Origin: Paenibacillus kobensis NBRC 15729
GTDB lineage: Bacteria; Bacillota; Bacilli; Paenibacillales; Paenibacillaceae
Direction of reading: 5' to 3'
Assembly (NCBI RefSeq): GCF_004000825.1
Contig: NZ_BILZ01000034.1
Coordinates: 1-62,348 of the forward strand
Length of the DNA: 62,348 nt
Under the pieces are notes generated by a model. It ran no database searches and had not been told where the DNA came from. It saw only the letters and a list, made by a program, of their open reading frames with translations. Positions 41,026 through 50,705 of the stretch are shown here, piece after piece (positions within the stretch are counted from its first letter, which is position 1; the number at the start of each line of letters is the position of its first letter). Made by a program: the position numbers and the translations under genes.

Positions 41026-43722
41026 TCACTGAATCTGCCATTGTTGATTGCTGCTGCCGCTATCGCTCCACTGACCCAATGCGGAGCCGTTAGCGGTTCT
41101 TGCCATGCCGTCTAGATACAGTCCTGTCTGCCGGTTTTTGAAGCGGACGTTGTTGCCGCTTGCTTCCATCGTCCATTGTTGATTGGTGCTGCCGCTATAG
41201 CTCCATTGTCCGCAATTGACGCCATTTCCGGTCAGCCCCATACCGTCCAGATATAATCCGGTTTGACGATTTTTAATGAGCACATAGCTTCCCGAGGTTT
41301 CGATCGTCCATTGTTGGTTGTTGGAATTGCTGGAGCTCCACTGGGCAGCATCGGCGCCATTCGAAGTCGAGCCCGTGCCGTCGATATAAAGTCCCGTCGC
41401 GACATTGCGGATTCGGACATATCCGGCGGAACCGGCATTCACTCTAACGAGGGCTGCGGATTCCGTAGAGCGGTTGCCTTGGGCATCAACGATATATAGT
41501 TTGTAGCTGCCAGCCGTTTGAGGAACCGTTATCGAAGTTGCGGTCCCCCCGGCTTTCGTCATCGTTGCGCCTTCGGCGAATGCCGTCGTTCCGGACGGCG
41601 CCAGCCAGACCGTCTTGCTTGCGTCCCCGGCAGGCCTTATGCCGAGCACCGCTGCGCCGCTCGTGAATGCGCTGGCAGGCAGAACGTAATCCTGCAAAGC
41701 AACGCGCGCCGGCGTCGCCAAGCTTCGATAAGACTCCTCCAATCCGGCGTTCAAAGCGATGTTATAGGCAGCCACAGGCCACACGTTATCGGAGTAAGCG
41801 TCTGCATTGTTAATCACGCTGCCGGGCAAATTGAAGTTCGAGATTTTATTAACCGTCGCATAGTTCTGCGTAAAGGTCAGGTCATGCTTGCTGCCCCAAT
41901 CATCGGAGTTCAGCGTCCAAGTTATGCCCGGATTGATGTTCAATACGTTGGACTGCATCGTGATGAAGGCAGATCCCTCGTCTGGATGCAGACCGTATTT
42001 ATGACCGGCAGGTACGCCTCGTATGTAGTTGTTGCTGATCGTGGTTGTAGGCTGGCTGCCGAGCGTATAGATCGGAGCGGTGTCATCCAGCGCCTGCACC
42101 GTATCGATAAATTGGTTGGCGCTGATGGTGTTATTCTTAGCCGTCGTGGTTGGAACGCCCGGACGAATGGAACCAGACGATCCGTTGAAGTTCCACCACC
42201 CCCACCCCAGAGAGATGCCTGCCCAAGGTGTTTTATCGATCACATTGTGCTGAAAGTTCAGCGTGTCCGCAAAATAGCCTGAGACGGCGGCGCTTCCGTT
42301 GAACAATACCGCGGAGTCATAGATGTAGTTGTTCTGGATCGCGATATTATAAGGAACGCCTTCTTCGCCGACTGTAAATTTCTCCCGATTCGACGACGTA
42401 TAGTCTCCAATATAGACGTGCTGAGGATGACCGACATTTATCGCCGATCCGGCCATATCGTTGAACGCATTGCCGATCAACTGCGAGTTTCTGACATCGT
42501 TGACCAGGCTGACGCCGTCGGCGCCGGTATGTTTCACGGTATTGCGCTCCATTATAATTCCGTCTGCATTCGCGATTTGAACGATTCCGGGCATTAGATC
42601 CACATTGCGGTATTGATAGACGTGGAAGTTCTGCTTGGCATAGGCGGTGTTCACGAGATTGCCTTGCTGCGCCTGCTTGAACACCGAACCGGCGACGTTG
42701 GTCAAGCCCCAATCGGAGTGCTGCAGCGAGAGACCTGAGAAAGTCAGGTTGCGAACGCGGCTGCTCGTGGAATTGCCCTTGATGTTCAGGATCGTTTGGA
42801 CGTTGCTCGGGGCGAATACTGTTGCTGTCGTCATATTGTCGGACGAGTTTTTATAGTAGTACAACATCTGGTTCGTCTTATCGAAATAAAACTCTCCCGG
42901 CGCATCCAGAAACTCGTACGCATTCATGAGTTTATGGTTTCCGCCGATTTGGAAGTTACCGTTGAATGCGCCTTGGGCAATCGCCGCTCCTGGTTGCTGG
43001 AACAAGGCTACGCGGTCCGAGCCGTTGACCGTCACCTGGCGAACGCCGACGATGGACGTCGTCCAGGTCGTCCGCGTTTCAATCTCGATATCGTCTTGAT
43101 TCAACGCGATTGCCGGAAAATCGGTAAGGCTGTATTTGGCGCCGTCGCATTGGGAACCCGATTCCCACGCCCATGATGCTTGGCCTGCCGTAATGCTATA
43201 AGTGCCGTAGCAGCCTGCGGAATTGACGGTTTTGGAAGCCATTACCGCTCTTTTGTCGTTCACGTAAAGCGCACGCAATTTGTTGCTGCGGCTCAGCGGC
43301 GCTTTCCAGATGTCGCCGCTATGCTGCGTCCAGCCGGTGACTTGGACGCCGCCGCTGAGGATTGGCGTCTCATTCGCGTAAGCTTGATAGCTGATACGAT
43401 ACCCATTGGTACCGGAGTCGCTTGGTGTAAAATCGATCGTGCTCATCACCGGATAATTGCCGCCGCGAAGATACACGATGATATCACCTGTCATGCTGCC
43501 GTTGATCGTTCGCACGACGTCCCTTGCGCGCTGCAGCGTCTTGAATGGCGCGGCCAGCGTGCCCGGATTGGAATCGTTGCCGTTAGGCGCAATGTAATAG
43601 ACCGCTTGCGTTGCAGCCGCGGCCGGGGCGGGAACCGACACGATAGCTAGTGACATCGCAATGACGAGAAGCAGCGCCAACCATGACGCCCATTTTTTCT
43701 TTGCCAACATGCTAGACAACAT
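41026..43722 (-). CDS. Secreted right-handed beta-helix glycosidase-like protein with ricin-type lectin domain
   Basis: 898 residues. A signal peptide (to about 37, ending PAAAA) precedes a beta-helix protein whose start (NGNDSNPGTLAAPFKTLQRA, ILSGGVQVTGW, IWKAPL, LRALYVNDKRAVMAS) is laid out like GH141 enzymes (fucosidase/xylanase). Helix repeats follow (NNYIYDSAVLF, QHNVIDKTPWAGISLGWGWW). About 770-898 form a ricin B-type beta-trefoil with three NRQTGLYLDGM/QQW repeats, a carbohydrate-binding module. GGAGGAG supports the start. It is the last gene of the module D transport unit. The GH141 assignment is from pattern memory. A polysaccharide lyase-type beta-helix is the main alternative. Confidence 0.72.
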   Translation of the reverse strand: MLSSMLAKKKWASWLALLLVIAMSLAIVSVPAPAAAATQAVYYIAPNGNDSNPGTLAAPFKTLQRARDVVRTINGSMTGDIIVYLRGGNYPVMSTIDFTPSDSGTNGYRISYQAYANETPILSGGVQVTGWTQHSGDIWKAPLSRSNKLRALYVNDKRAVMASKTVNSAGCYGTYSITAGQASWAWESGSQCDGAKYSLTDFPAIALNQDDIEIETRTTWTTSIVGVRQVTVNGSDRVALFQQPGAAIAQGAFNGNFQIGGNHKLMNAYEFLDAPGEFYFDKTNQMLYYYKNSSDNMTTATVFAPSNVQTILNIKGNSTSSRVRNLTFSGLSLQHSDWGLTNVAGSVFKQAQQGNLVNTAYAKQNFHVYQYRNVDLMPGIVQIANADGIIMERNTVKHTGADGVSLVNDVRNSQLIGNAFNDMAGSAINVGHPQHVYIGDYTSSNREKFTVGEEGVPYNIAIQNNYIYDSAVLFNGSAAVSGYFADTLNFQHNVIDKTPWAGISLGWGWWNFNGSSGSIRPGVPTTTAKNNTISANQFIDTVQALDDTAPIYTLGSQPTTTISNNYIRGVPAGHKYGLHPDEGSAFITMQSNVLNINPGITWTLNSDDWGSKHDLTFTQNYATVNKISNFNLPGSVINNADAYSDNVWPVAAYNIALNAGLEESYRSLATPARVALQDYVLPASAFTSGAAVLGIRPAGDASKTVWLAPSGTTAFAEGATMTKAGGTATSITVPQTAGSYKLYIVDAQGNRSTESAALVRVNAGSAGYVRIRNVATGLYIDGTGSTSNGADAAQWSSSNSNNQQWTIETSGSYVLIKNRQTGLYLDGMGLTGNGVNCGQWSYSGSTNQQWTMEASGNNVRFKNRQTGLYLDGMARTANGSALGQWSDSGSSNQQWQIQ

Positions 43723-43833
43723 TCGTTCTCCTCCTAAATGATCTGGAGTTCGAAGCTATACACAATCGGCATACGCTGCTAATTCGTTCATGAATCCCCC
43801 CTCACGTGTCTGTATGCAAGCAACGCCGAATCG

Positions 43834-44646
43834 TTACTTCAGAATTGCCCCTGCCGTCAGAGCGTTCTCGATCTTCTCGTTGCCGATGAGATAGATGATC
43901 AGCGTAGGCAAGCTCGACAGCAGCATGGATGCCCCGATGATTCCCCAATCCGAAACGCCGACATTGACGAAAAAGCCGAGCAATCCAACGGTGAGAGGCC
44001 TGAAGTCATCCTTGGAGGCAATAATGAAGGCAAGAGGAAACTCGTTCCAGATGCGCATGAACACCAGAACGCCTTGCGTCACGAGCGCGGGAACGACGAT
44101 CGGCAGGATGATTCGGAAGAACGTTTGATACACGTTGGTGCCGTCGATGCAAGCAGCCTCTTCCAGTTCCTTGGGCAGCGTACGAAGAAACGCGTACAGC
44201 ATCAGCACGCAAGAGGAGAGAGAGAATCCGGCGTACGGCAAGATGAGACCGAAATAGCTTTCTTTGAGATGAAGCTCCTTGATCAATTGGAATAGCGGAA
44301 TGACGACCACTTCTATGGGCACGATCAAGCCGAGCGAAACATAAAGAAGAACCGCCGCGTTTAATTTCCATTGCATTCGGCTCAAGCAATAGGCGAGCAT
44401 GGCCCCTGTCACCAGCGTAACGATGATCGTCCCCGATGCATAAATCAAGCTGTTCTTAAAGTATACGAAGAAGTGATACTTCGACAGCGCTTCGCTAAAG
44501 TTGTGCCAATCCCAAGTCCGGGGGAAACCGAAAGGGTTATCGTAAGCTTCGCTCTTCGTTTTGAACGACATCGAGCACATCCAGTACAAGGGGAACAAAA
44601 ACGTGCAAGCGACAACAAGCCAAAATGCGCGGGTGATGAGTTTCAA
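43834..44646 (-). CDS. Carbohydrate ABC transporter permease, MalG/AraQ type
   Basis: 270 residues from a TTG start at 44646 (no ATG is available before the first helix; AAGGAGAG lies upstream). Six helices are predicted. The EAA loop is LEEAACIDGTNVYQTFFRIILP. It ends in ENALTAGAILK. It lies 18 bases after the partner permease and 111 bases before the beta-helix gene. Confidence 0.9.
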   Translation of the reverse strand: MKLITRAFWLVVACTFLFPLYWMCSMSFKTKSEAYDNPFGFPRTWDWHNFSEALSKYHFFVYFKNSLIYASGTIIVTLVTGAMLAYCLSRMQWKLNAAVLLYVSLGLIVPIEVVVIPLFQLIKELHLKESYFGLILPYAGFSLSSCVLMLYAFLRTLPKELEEAACIDGTNVYQTFFRIILPIVVPALVTQGVLVFMRIWNEFPLAFIIASKDDFRPLTVGLLGFFVNVGVSDWGIIGASMLLSSLPTLIIYLIGNEKIENALTAGAILK

Positions 44647-44664
44647 ACCTGGTCTCTCTCCTTC

Positions 44665-45549
44665 CTAGAACTCCAGTTTTTCTCTAGCGGCGAACCGTTG
44701 GATGATGAAGGAGATCACTAGGCATTCCAGTACGAACAGCACGGCAATTGCCGTACCTTTGCCGAATTGCGACGTTTCGAATGCGGTGTAGTACATCTGG
44801 TACACGACCGTTCTTGATAAATCGCCTGGACCTCCCGACGTCATGACGCGCACATGCGAATAGAAAGCCATCGACCCTAGCACGGACAGGATAACGACAT
44901 AATTGATGACGTACCGCAGCAAGGGAATCGTGACCCGAAGGCTTACTTGTGCGAAGCTGGCGCCGTCTAGCAAAGCCGCCTCGTAATATTGCTTGGGGAT
45001 CGTCTTAATTCCCGTGTAGAGCAGCATGGCGTTCAACCCGATATATTGCCACAGGAACGTCAAGCCGAGACTGGGCATAACCGTTCGATGATCGGTCAGC
45101 CAGGAACGGGTCCAGGAATCGAGTCCGATCGATCGCAGGATACCGTTGAACAACCCCCAATTGGGCTCGTAGAAAGCGACCCAGATCTGGGCGACGACCG
45201 TAACCGACAGAATGGCGGGAAACATGGCGGCCGATTTGAAGAAACGGCGCAAATTCGGCGTCTGGGAATCCATAATCAATGCGAGAATCATCGATAGCGG
45301 CAATCCGAGAAAGACGGAAATGCCTACGATTAGATAAGTGTTTTTGTGGGCGGTCCAGAAAGACGAATCCGCGAGCACCTCACGGTAATTATCCAAGCCG
45401 ACGAACCCCAGATTCCGAAAGCCGTCATGATCGTGCAAGCTCATCCACAGCTGCGGCAACAGCGGGTACACACAGAAGACGCTGAACAACAGCAGCGCAG
45501 GGGCGGCAAACACGAATATGGACATCCTTGTGCTGAAGTACTTGTTCAT
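44665..45549 (-). CDS. Carbohydrate ABC transporter permease, MalF/UgpA type
   Basis: 294 residues from the ATG at 45549, with TGGAGAG upstream. An ATG four codons earlier lacks a ribosome site. Membrane helices start at MSIFVFAAPALLLFSVFCVYP. The EAA loop is YEAALLDGASFAQVSLRVTIPL. It is separated from the binding-protein gene by a strong hairpin (45582-45610). Confidence 0.91.
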   Translation of the reverse strand: MNKYFSTRMSIFVFAAPALLLFSVFCVYPLLPQLWMSLHDHDGFRNLGFVGLDNYREVLADSSFWTAHKNTYLIVGISVFLGLPLSMILALIMDSQTPNLRRFFKSAAMFPAILSVTVVAQIWVAFYEPNWGLFNGILRSIGLDSWTRSWLTDHRTVMPSLGLTFLWQYIGLNAMLLYTGIKTIPKQYYEAALLDGASFAQVSLRVTIPLLRYVINYVVILSVLGSMAFYSHVRVMTSGGPGDLSRTVVYQMYYTAFETSQFGKGTAIAVLFVLECLVISFIIQRFAAREKLEF

Positions 45550-45581
45550 ATTTCTCTCCATAGTTTCGTTTTTTTGTTTAG

Positions 45582-45610
45582 AATCCCCCAGGATGAGGTC
45601 CTGGGGGATT
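45582..45610 (-). promoter_or_regulatory. Strong hairpin after the module D binding-protein gene
   Basis: A perfect 12-bp stem AATCCCCCAGGA/TCCTGGGGGATT is followed on the minus strand by CTAAACAAAAA rather than a U-tract. It probably stabilises the binding-protein message relative to the permeases. Confidence 0.6.
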
Positions 45611-45638
45611 TCCGGTTCGGGTCAGCGTCGATCACGCA

Positions 45639-46997
45639 TTATTGGTTAAACCATGTGTTTTCTTTCCACAACTTGTTCATTTCCTTGGCGAAGTCATCCG
45701 CGGAGTATTGTCCCGTCAGCAGTCGGGCGCCTTGCGTCGCAAGCTCCGCCGAAGTCCGTGCATCGAGGGAGTTCAGAGCAAGCGAAGCGATTTTCGTCGG
45801 AATCGGATTGTACCAATCTACGAATTTCTTCATCAGCGGTCCCGGCTCGGATGTCGAATTGCCCGTCTTCAAAGCGATCGGCGCGCCTGTAGATTCGAAG
45901 AATTTAGCGTCGGCCATAGCCAGGAACTCTGCCAGCTTGACGGCTTCTTCCGGATGCTTCGTCTTCGCGCTGACCGCATATCCGTTAAGAGGCGAACCCC
46001 AGAATTGAACGAACTTGCTTGAGTCGTACTTGTCGCTTGCGCTAGGGAACGGGAAGAAGTCGACCGAGTCGTCTTTAGCCAAGTTCGGAAGCTCCCACGT
46101 AAACATCCAGTACATGGCGGCCTTCTTCGACGTGAACATCTCGTTAGCCGGGCCGTAATCCAGATTGGCGACCCCATCCGGGAAGACGCCTTCCTTGGCC
46201 ATTTGCTCGATGCGCGCTACCCCTGCCTTAACCGCCGGATTGTCGAAATCCGTTTTATTGGCGACGAGGTCCATCATTGCTTGCGGATCGCCGATTTGAA
46301 TCATCTGCTGCAGCATGAACAGCTTTGGTCCCCATCCGTCTTTGCCTGGCGTGACCGCCGGCACCATGCCTTTGCTTTTGAGCGTCTTCGCTGCCGCAAT
46401 CAGCTCATCGAACGTTGTCGGCACTTGAACGCCGGCTTGCTCGAACATGTCCTTGTGGTAGAAAATGACCGGCGTAAAATACGTGTCCGCGCCGGAAGAC
46501 AGGCTGTAAATTTTCCCGTCGATATGCTTAAGGGCATCCGGCACGGCATACTTGCCGATGAAGCCGTCCGCGGTGATCGCCGAAGTCAGGTCCATAATGC
46601 TGCCGGTATTCTTCAACGGCGTGAAGTAGCCGGCGTCGTTCCAGAAGACGTCGGGCATGTCGTCGGAAGCGTTATACGTTTTCAATTTATTCGCCATATC
46701 TTCCCCGCCGCCGCCCGGCTCGAACTCGATTTCATAGTTCGGGAACGCCTCGGCGACTCCTGGCTTGATGTAATTCTCCATAATCTTGTTGCGGTTCTCG
46801 TCTGTCGTGATCGTGATAACTCTCAGCTTGACTTTCTTGTCGCTTGCCGGCTTGACGTCTTCTTTGGCAACCTCTTGAGTCGCCGTATTAGCAGGGGACG
46901 GCGACTCTGAAGTCTCCTCTTTCTTGCTGCACGCCGAAGCAACTAGCAGCGCTGCGGACAGAGCCGAATAACCGAGTACCTTGATAGCCTTATTCAT
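45639..46997 (-). CDS. Extracellular solute-binding lipoprotein, family 1
   Basis: 452 residues. The lipoprotein signal ends in VASAC-SKKE. An acidic linker (SESPSPANTATQEVAKEDV) precedes the binding-protein fold (NYEIEFEPGGGGEDMANKL, MPDVFWNDAGYF, VPTTFDELIAAAKTLKSKG, GSPLNGYAVSAKT). It is the first gene of the module D transport unit. CAGGAGG supports the start, and a cre-like site lies 23-36 bases upstream. It delivers an unknown sugar, plausibly a product of the secreted beta-helix enzyme encoded downstream. Confidence 0.92.
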   Translation of the reverse strand: MNKAIKVLGYSALSAALLVASACSKKEETSESPSPANTATQEVAKEDVKPASDKKVKLRVITITTDENRNKIMENYIKPGVAEAFPNYEIEFEPGGGGEDMANKLKTYNASDDMPDVFWNDAGYFTPLKNTGSIMDLTSAITADGFIGKYAVPDALKHIDGKIYSLSSGADTYFTPVIFYHKDMFEQAGVQVPTTFDELIAAAKTLKSKGMVPAVTPGKDGWGPKLFMLQQMIQIGDPQAMMDLVANKTDFDNPAVKAGVARIEQMAKEGVFPDGVANLDYGPANEMFTSKKAAMYWMFTWELPNLAKDDSVDFFPFPSASDKYDSSKFVQFWGSPLNGYAVSAKTKHPEEAVKLAEFLAMADAKFFESTGAPIALKTGNSTSEPGPLMKKFVDWYNPIPTKIASLALNSLDARTSAELATQGARLLTGQYSADDFAKEMNKLWKENTWFNQ

Positions 46998-47122
46998 TTG
47001 TTGACCTCCTGATTATTTTTGTAAGCGGTATCATTTCTTGAATTCATTGTAGGCTGACCGGCACGATTAATACAGAGACGTTTCTCGGTCCAGCAGGAAT
47101 ATTGTAGGGGAAATATAAAAAA
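46998..47122 (-). promoter_or_regulatory. Promoter region of the module D transport operon
   Basis: A TACAAT at 47046-47051 on the minus strand is a candidate -10. The -35 position (TGTATT) is poor, which fits YesN-dependent activation. The cre-like sequence at 47020-47033 would then lie just downstream of the transcription start. Confidence 0.4.
47020..47033 (+). promoter_or_regulatory. cre-like catabolite repression site
   Basis: TGTAAGCGGTATCA fits the CcpA operator consensus TGWAANCGNTNWCA at every position. Between promoter and ribosome site it could act as a roadblock to transcription when preferred sugars are present. Confidence 0.65.
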
Positions 47123-47155
47123 ACGCTGAGAGCTGTTGATCGAGGCTCCCAGCGT
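47115..47155 (-). terminator. Terminator of the module D yesM-yesN genes
   Basis: ACGCTGAGAGC pairs with GCTCCCAGCGT and is followed by seven T then ATATTT on the minus strand. It separates the two-component unit from the transport operon. Confidence 0.85.
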
Positions 47156-47168
47156 CTAGCGAAGAGAA

Positions 47169-48773
47169 CTAGCCGATGTTGTTCACGTACTTGCTGGGGG
47201 AAATCCCCGTATATTTCTTAAAGCATTTGCCGAAATAATTGGCATCCGCATATCCTACCTGACTGGCGATCGTTTGGACAACTTTCTCTCCCCGGTCGAA
47301 CAGTTCCTTCGCTTTGGCCATGCGCACCTCGGTCAAATAATCGTTGATGGTCATGTTGGTTTCTTTCTTGAACACATAGCAGAGATGGTTGTAGTTCAGG
47401 TGCACGTTTCTCGCGATATCCTCGATTCTAAGCTCATCATTGAAATAATGGTTTAGAATATACGATTTTACCTCTTCGACGACTTTGCCGGCTCTCTTCT
47501 TTTTATTGCCGTGCACATTCTCCATTGCCCTGAGGACCAGACTGCGAATCCAACTCTCCAGTTCGCTGAACGTGTTCATCTGCTGAATAAGCTGCATGAT
47601 ATCGGGCTGAGCTGCATCCTGAAATACCTGATCAATAGAATGTGACATCTCCGCGAGAAACTCCAAACAAGTGGATACGATTTCAAGTCCCGCCACAAGG
47701 AGCATCTCCATGGACGCGTTCTTGGCCCGGGCATCGCGAAAGAAAGCCGCGAGCCATTCCTCCGTCTCGGATCCGTTCCCGACCCGCATGTACATCAGGA
47801 GACTGCTTCTCTTCTCGACGGAGAATAAGCTTCGCTTCATCCCCGAATCTGCGATCATCGCATGAGGAATGACTTGGTTTCCTCCCAGAACAAACCGATG
47901 CTTCAGGGCGACAACCGCTTCCTTGTAGGATACCGAAATCGATTCGAAGTCCCGGCATACATTGCCGACGCCGATCGTAACCGAAAAATTATGCGTCGTC
48001 CGCACCGCGTTCCTGACAGCTGCCAGAAGCGCGTGCAGCTTATCGGCGGATCCGTCCAGGCAGCCAATAATAAGGACTAGCCGATCATGCGGATCGTAAC
48101 AGCTGGCATGAGGAAAGCAGCTTTGCATAAATTGTTGGGCGATATCCCGAATGGCGAGCTTTCGAATGTTCCGTTCTTCTTCGGACGCCGGCCCCTCGCT
48201 AGCATCGATGTCGATGACAACGACCGCATAGCCCGGCGCATTCAGCTCGATACCTAAATGGCGCATCCGCTCATCAATTGAAGAAGGATCCGAGGCGCCG
48301 CCTTGAAGCCATTCGTTCAGAAACCGATCCTTCAGCACGGGGATATATTGTTGTTCCTGCTGTTTTAATTGCTCGATTTCGAGCCGGATCGCGCGCTCCT
48401 TGTAAATGAGATTCTTCACGTCGATCAGGGAGCTCCTGAGCTCGTTCTCGTCGATCGGCTTGAGCACGTAATTGAACACGCCGAGCTGCATCGCCTGCTT
48501 GGCATATGTAAACTCGCTATGACCCGTCAGTACGATAAATTTCGCCGCATGCTCCCTTTGCTTGGCATTCTGTAACAGTTCTATGCCGTCCATGATGGGC
48601 ATATTGATGTCGACCAATACGATATCCGGATCGATTTCGTCCCATCGCGCCAGCGCTTCCTCTCCGTTCTTTGCTTCACCCGCGATGCGAAAGCCCAACT
48701 CCTCCCACGGAAGCGAGATTTTCAACGCTTGCCTGAAATAATATTCGTCGTCAACGATCATCACTTTGAACAT
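47169..48773 (-). CDS. YesN-type response regulator with AraC DNA-binding domain
   Basis: 534 residues from the ATG at 48773. The GTG one codon earlier is too close to AGGAGG. The receiver domain has IVDDEYYF, the phospho-acceptor Asp in LVDINMP (D55) and VLKPIDEN. Two C-terminal helix-turn-helix motifs follow (IEDIARNVHLNYNHLCYVF; VQTIASQVGYADANYFGKCF). It follows the kinase by 10 bases, and its target is probably the transport operon starting at 46997. Confidence 0.93.
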   Translation of the reverse strand: MFKVMIVDDEYYFRQALKISLPWEELGFRIAGEAKNGEEALARWDEIDPDIVLVDINMPIMDGIELLQNAKQREHAAKFIVLTGHSEFTYAKQAMQLGVFNYVLKPIDENELRSSLIDVKNLIYKERAIRLEIEQLKQQEQQYIPVLKDRFLNEWLQGGASDPSSIDERMRHLGIELNAPGYAVVVIDIDASEGPASEEERNIRKLAIRDIAQQFMQSCFPHASCYDPHDRLVLIIGCLDGSADKLHALLAAVRNAVRTTHNFSVTIGVGNVCRDFESISVSYKEAVVALKHRFVLGGNQVIPHAMIADSGMKRSLFSVEKRSSLLMYMRVGNGSETEEWLAAFFRDARAKNASMEMLLVAGLEIVSTCLEFLAEMSHSIDQVFQDAAQPDIMQLIQQMNTFSELESWIRSLVLRAMENVHGNKKKRAGKVVEEVKSYILNHYFNDELRIEDIARNVHLNYNHLCYVFKKETNMTINDYLTEVRMAKAKELFDRGEKVVQTIASQVGYADANYFGKCFKKYTGISPSKYVNNIG

Positions 48774-48783
48774 CACGAACCTC

Positions 48784-50589
48784 CTAGGACGGTTTGATGA
48801 ACGGCAAATGAATAATAACCTTCGTATAAGAGCCGACTACGCTTTCCATTTCCAAGCCGTACTGATCTCCGTAGAGCATTCTGATGCGATTATGCACGCT
48901 TCTGACGCCGAAGCCCGTCTGCCCCCCCGGACCGCCGGTATCTCTGAATATGGCCTTGATTAGCGATTCGTCCATTCCTGCTCCGTCGTCGTATATTTCG
49001 ATTCGCACTTCCCCATTGCTGCGGTATCCCGTTATCCGTAACGAGCCTTTTTCCGTCTTCCGCTTCAGACCGTGATAGATGGCGTTTTCCACGATCGGCT
49101 GCAACGTTAGCTTCGGAATCGGGCATTCCAGAATCTCGTCGTCGATGGACATACTGGATTCCATATATTCCACATACCGCAGCTGCTGAATTTGCAAGTA
49201 GCTTTGCGTTAGCTGCATCTCATCTTTTATCGTGATAATATCGCTGCCTTTGCTTAGCGAAATCTTATAGAATTGGGCCAATTCTCTCGCGGCAGCCATA
49301 GCTTCCGGCTTCATATTCAGCTTGACTAACGAGATGATCGTCTCGATGGTGTTGTACAGAAAATGCGGCTTAAGCTGAGCTTGCAGCAACTTGAATTCGA
49401 TCTCCGCCTTCGTCCGCTGTTCCTCCACGTTCTCGGCCATCAACGCCTCGATCTGATCCATCAAGTTATTGAATCCTTCGCTTAGATAGCCGATTTCATC
49501 CGCGGAATGGTAGGAGCTTCTGGCGTTCAGGCGTCCGGTACGAATGTCCCTCATCGTCTTGGAAAGCCGGAATATCGGTTTCGTGATGGAACGCGACAAT
49601 AGGAACGAGACGACAAGCGCAAGCAGCAAGCATAGCAAGCCGACGCGCAGGATCACTTCGTTAATTTTCTTGCGTTCCGCCGTGATCTCATCGATCGGAA
49701 TCACACTTACGATCGTCCATTGCAACGGTTCGAACCGCTGCGTGGATATGAGCACCGTCTCGCTGCCGCTTTCTCGGATAAAGCTTTCGTTCTTGCCCTT
49801 CAAGTCCAGATTCGCGATGGATGAAACCTCGATGAAGTCATGGTACAGGTTCGCTTTGTTCTGCGAGGAAATGATTGTCCCTTTGTCATCCAGAATAAAA
49901 AATTCCCCGCCCTTGTAATTCATTTCCCTCTCGTATATTGATGCGATTACGGCTTCTTTGATATAGAGAACGACCATGCCTACCGTTTTGCCAGAGTCCT
50001 TATGAATGACGGATTTACGCACGGCGAATATGTCGTGAAACCCTTCATAGCGAAACTTGAAATGGATCAAATCCGTCCAGACCGGCAGATTCGTTCGATC
50101 CGGCAGTTCAAGGCCGGAGCCGAATACGCTCGACGCAAAATCGTTGTCGGCAAATCCAACGTCGACCCACTGATGGTTCGAGGTAAGCACGCTTGCCGCC
50201 TTAATGTTGGTATTAGGTTCGACGATGTTGCTGATGACTTCAGATAGCGTTTTGTTCATCGATAAATTTTGCAAATCCTTCGTCGACCCCGAATCGGACA
50301 ATTCGTTATTCGCGAGAAAATCGTTGTAAAGCTCGCTCTGCAGACGAAAGTCGGTCGCCAATATTTTGGAATAGTCTTCCACAGTCGTGATCAACGTGTA
50401 TAGGTTGTTGTTGATGAGAACGAGCTCCCTCGACGAGATATTGATCGCTTTCTGAATGATCGCTTTCTGTGAAACGACATTCGCAAATACGGCAAGCGTG
50501 GAGACCGCAATGACGATAATCGCGATGTTCGTAATAAAGATTTTGTTCTTGATTGAAATCCCGTCGAACGCTTGCGAAATCCATTCCAT
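48784..50589 (-). CDS. YesM-type sensor histidine kinase
   Basis: 601 residues. A transmembrane segment near 17-40, a dCache-type extracytoplasmic sensor (about 260 residues), a second transmembrane segment near 313-335 and a HAMP domain are followed by the phospho-His in PHFLYNTIET (H409), the N-box LQPIVENAIYHG and the GFGVRSVHNRI glycine box. GGAAGGGCT precedes the ATG. It is the first gene of the module D two-component unit. The immediate divergent neighbour is the AraC regulator of module E (50706), so promoters of both lie in 50590-50705. Confidence 0.93.
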   Translation of the reverse strand: MEWISQAFDGISIKNKIFITNIAIIVIAVSTLAVFANVVSQKAIIQKAINISSRELVLINNNLYTLITTVEDYSKILATDFRLQSELYNDFLANNELSDSGSTKDLQNLSMNKTLSEVISNIVEPNTNIKAASVLTSNHQWVDVGFADNDFASSVFGSGLELPDRTNLPVWTDLIHFKFRYEGFHDIFAVRKSVIHKDSGKTVGMVVLYIKEAVIASIYEREMNYKGGEFFILDDKGTIISSQNKANLYHDFIEVSSIANLDLKGKNESFIRESGSETVLISTQRFEPLQWTIVSVIPIDEITAERKKINEVILRVGLLCLLLALVVSFLLSRSITKPIFRLSKTMRDIRTGRLNARSSYHSADEIGYLSEGFNNLMDQIEALMAENVEEQRTKAEIEFKLLQAQLKPHFLYNTIETIISLVKLNMKPEAMAAARELAQFYKISLSKGSDIITIKDEMQLTQSYLQIQQLRYVEYMESSMSIDDEILECPIPKLTLQPIVENAIYHGLKRKTEKGSLRITGYRSNGEVRIEIYDDGAGMDESLIKAIFRDTGGPGGQTGFGVRSVHNRIRMLYGDQYGLEMESVVGSYTKVIIHLPFIKPS

Positions 50590-50705
50590 TAGAGCCCTTC
50601 CTTCCGCATTTGCTGTCAGGCGTATGTTAACGATCTCGCATCTCTATCCTCTTCCTATTATAATTAGCAATAAGATGTAATCGCAGGAGAGAAGGAGCGT
50701 ATCGG

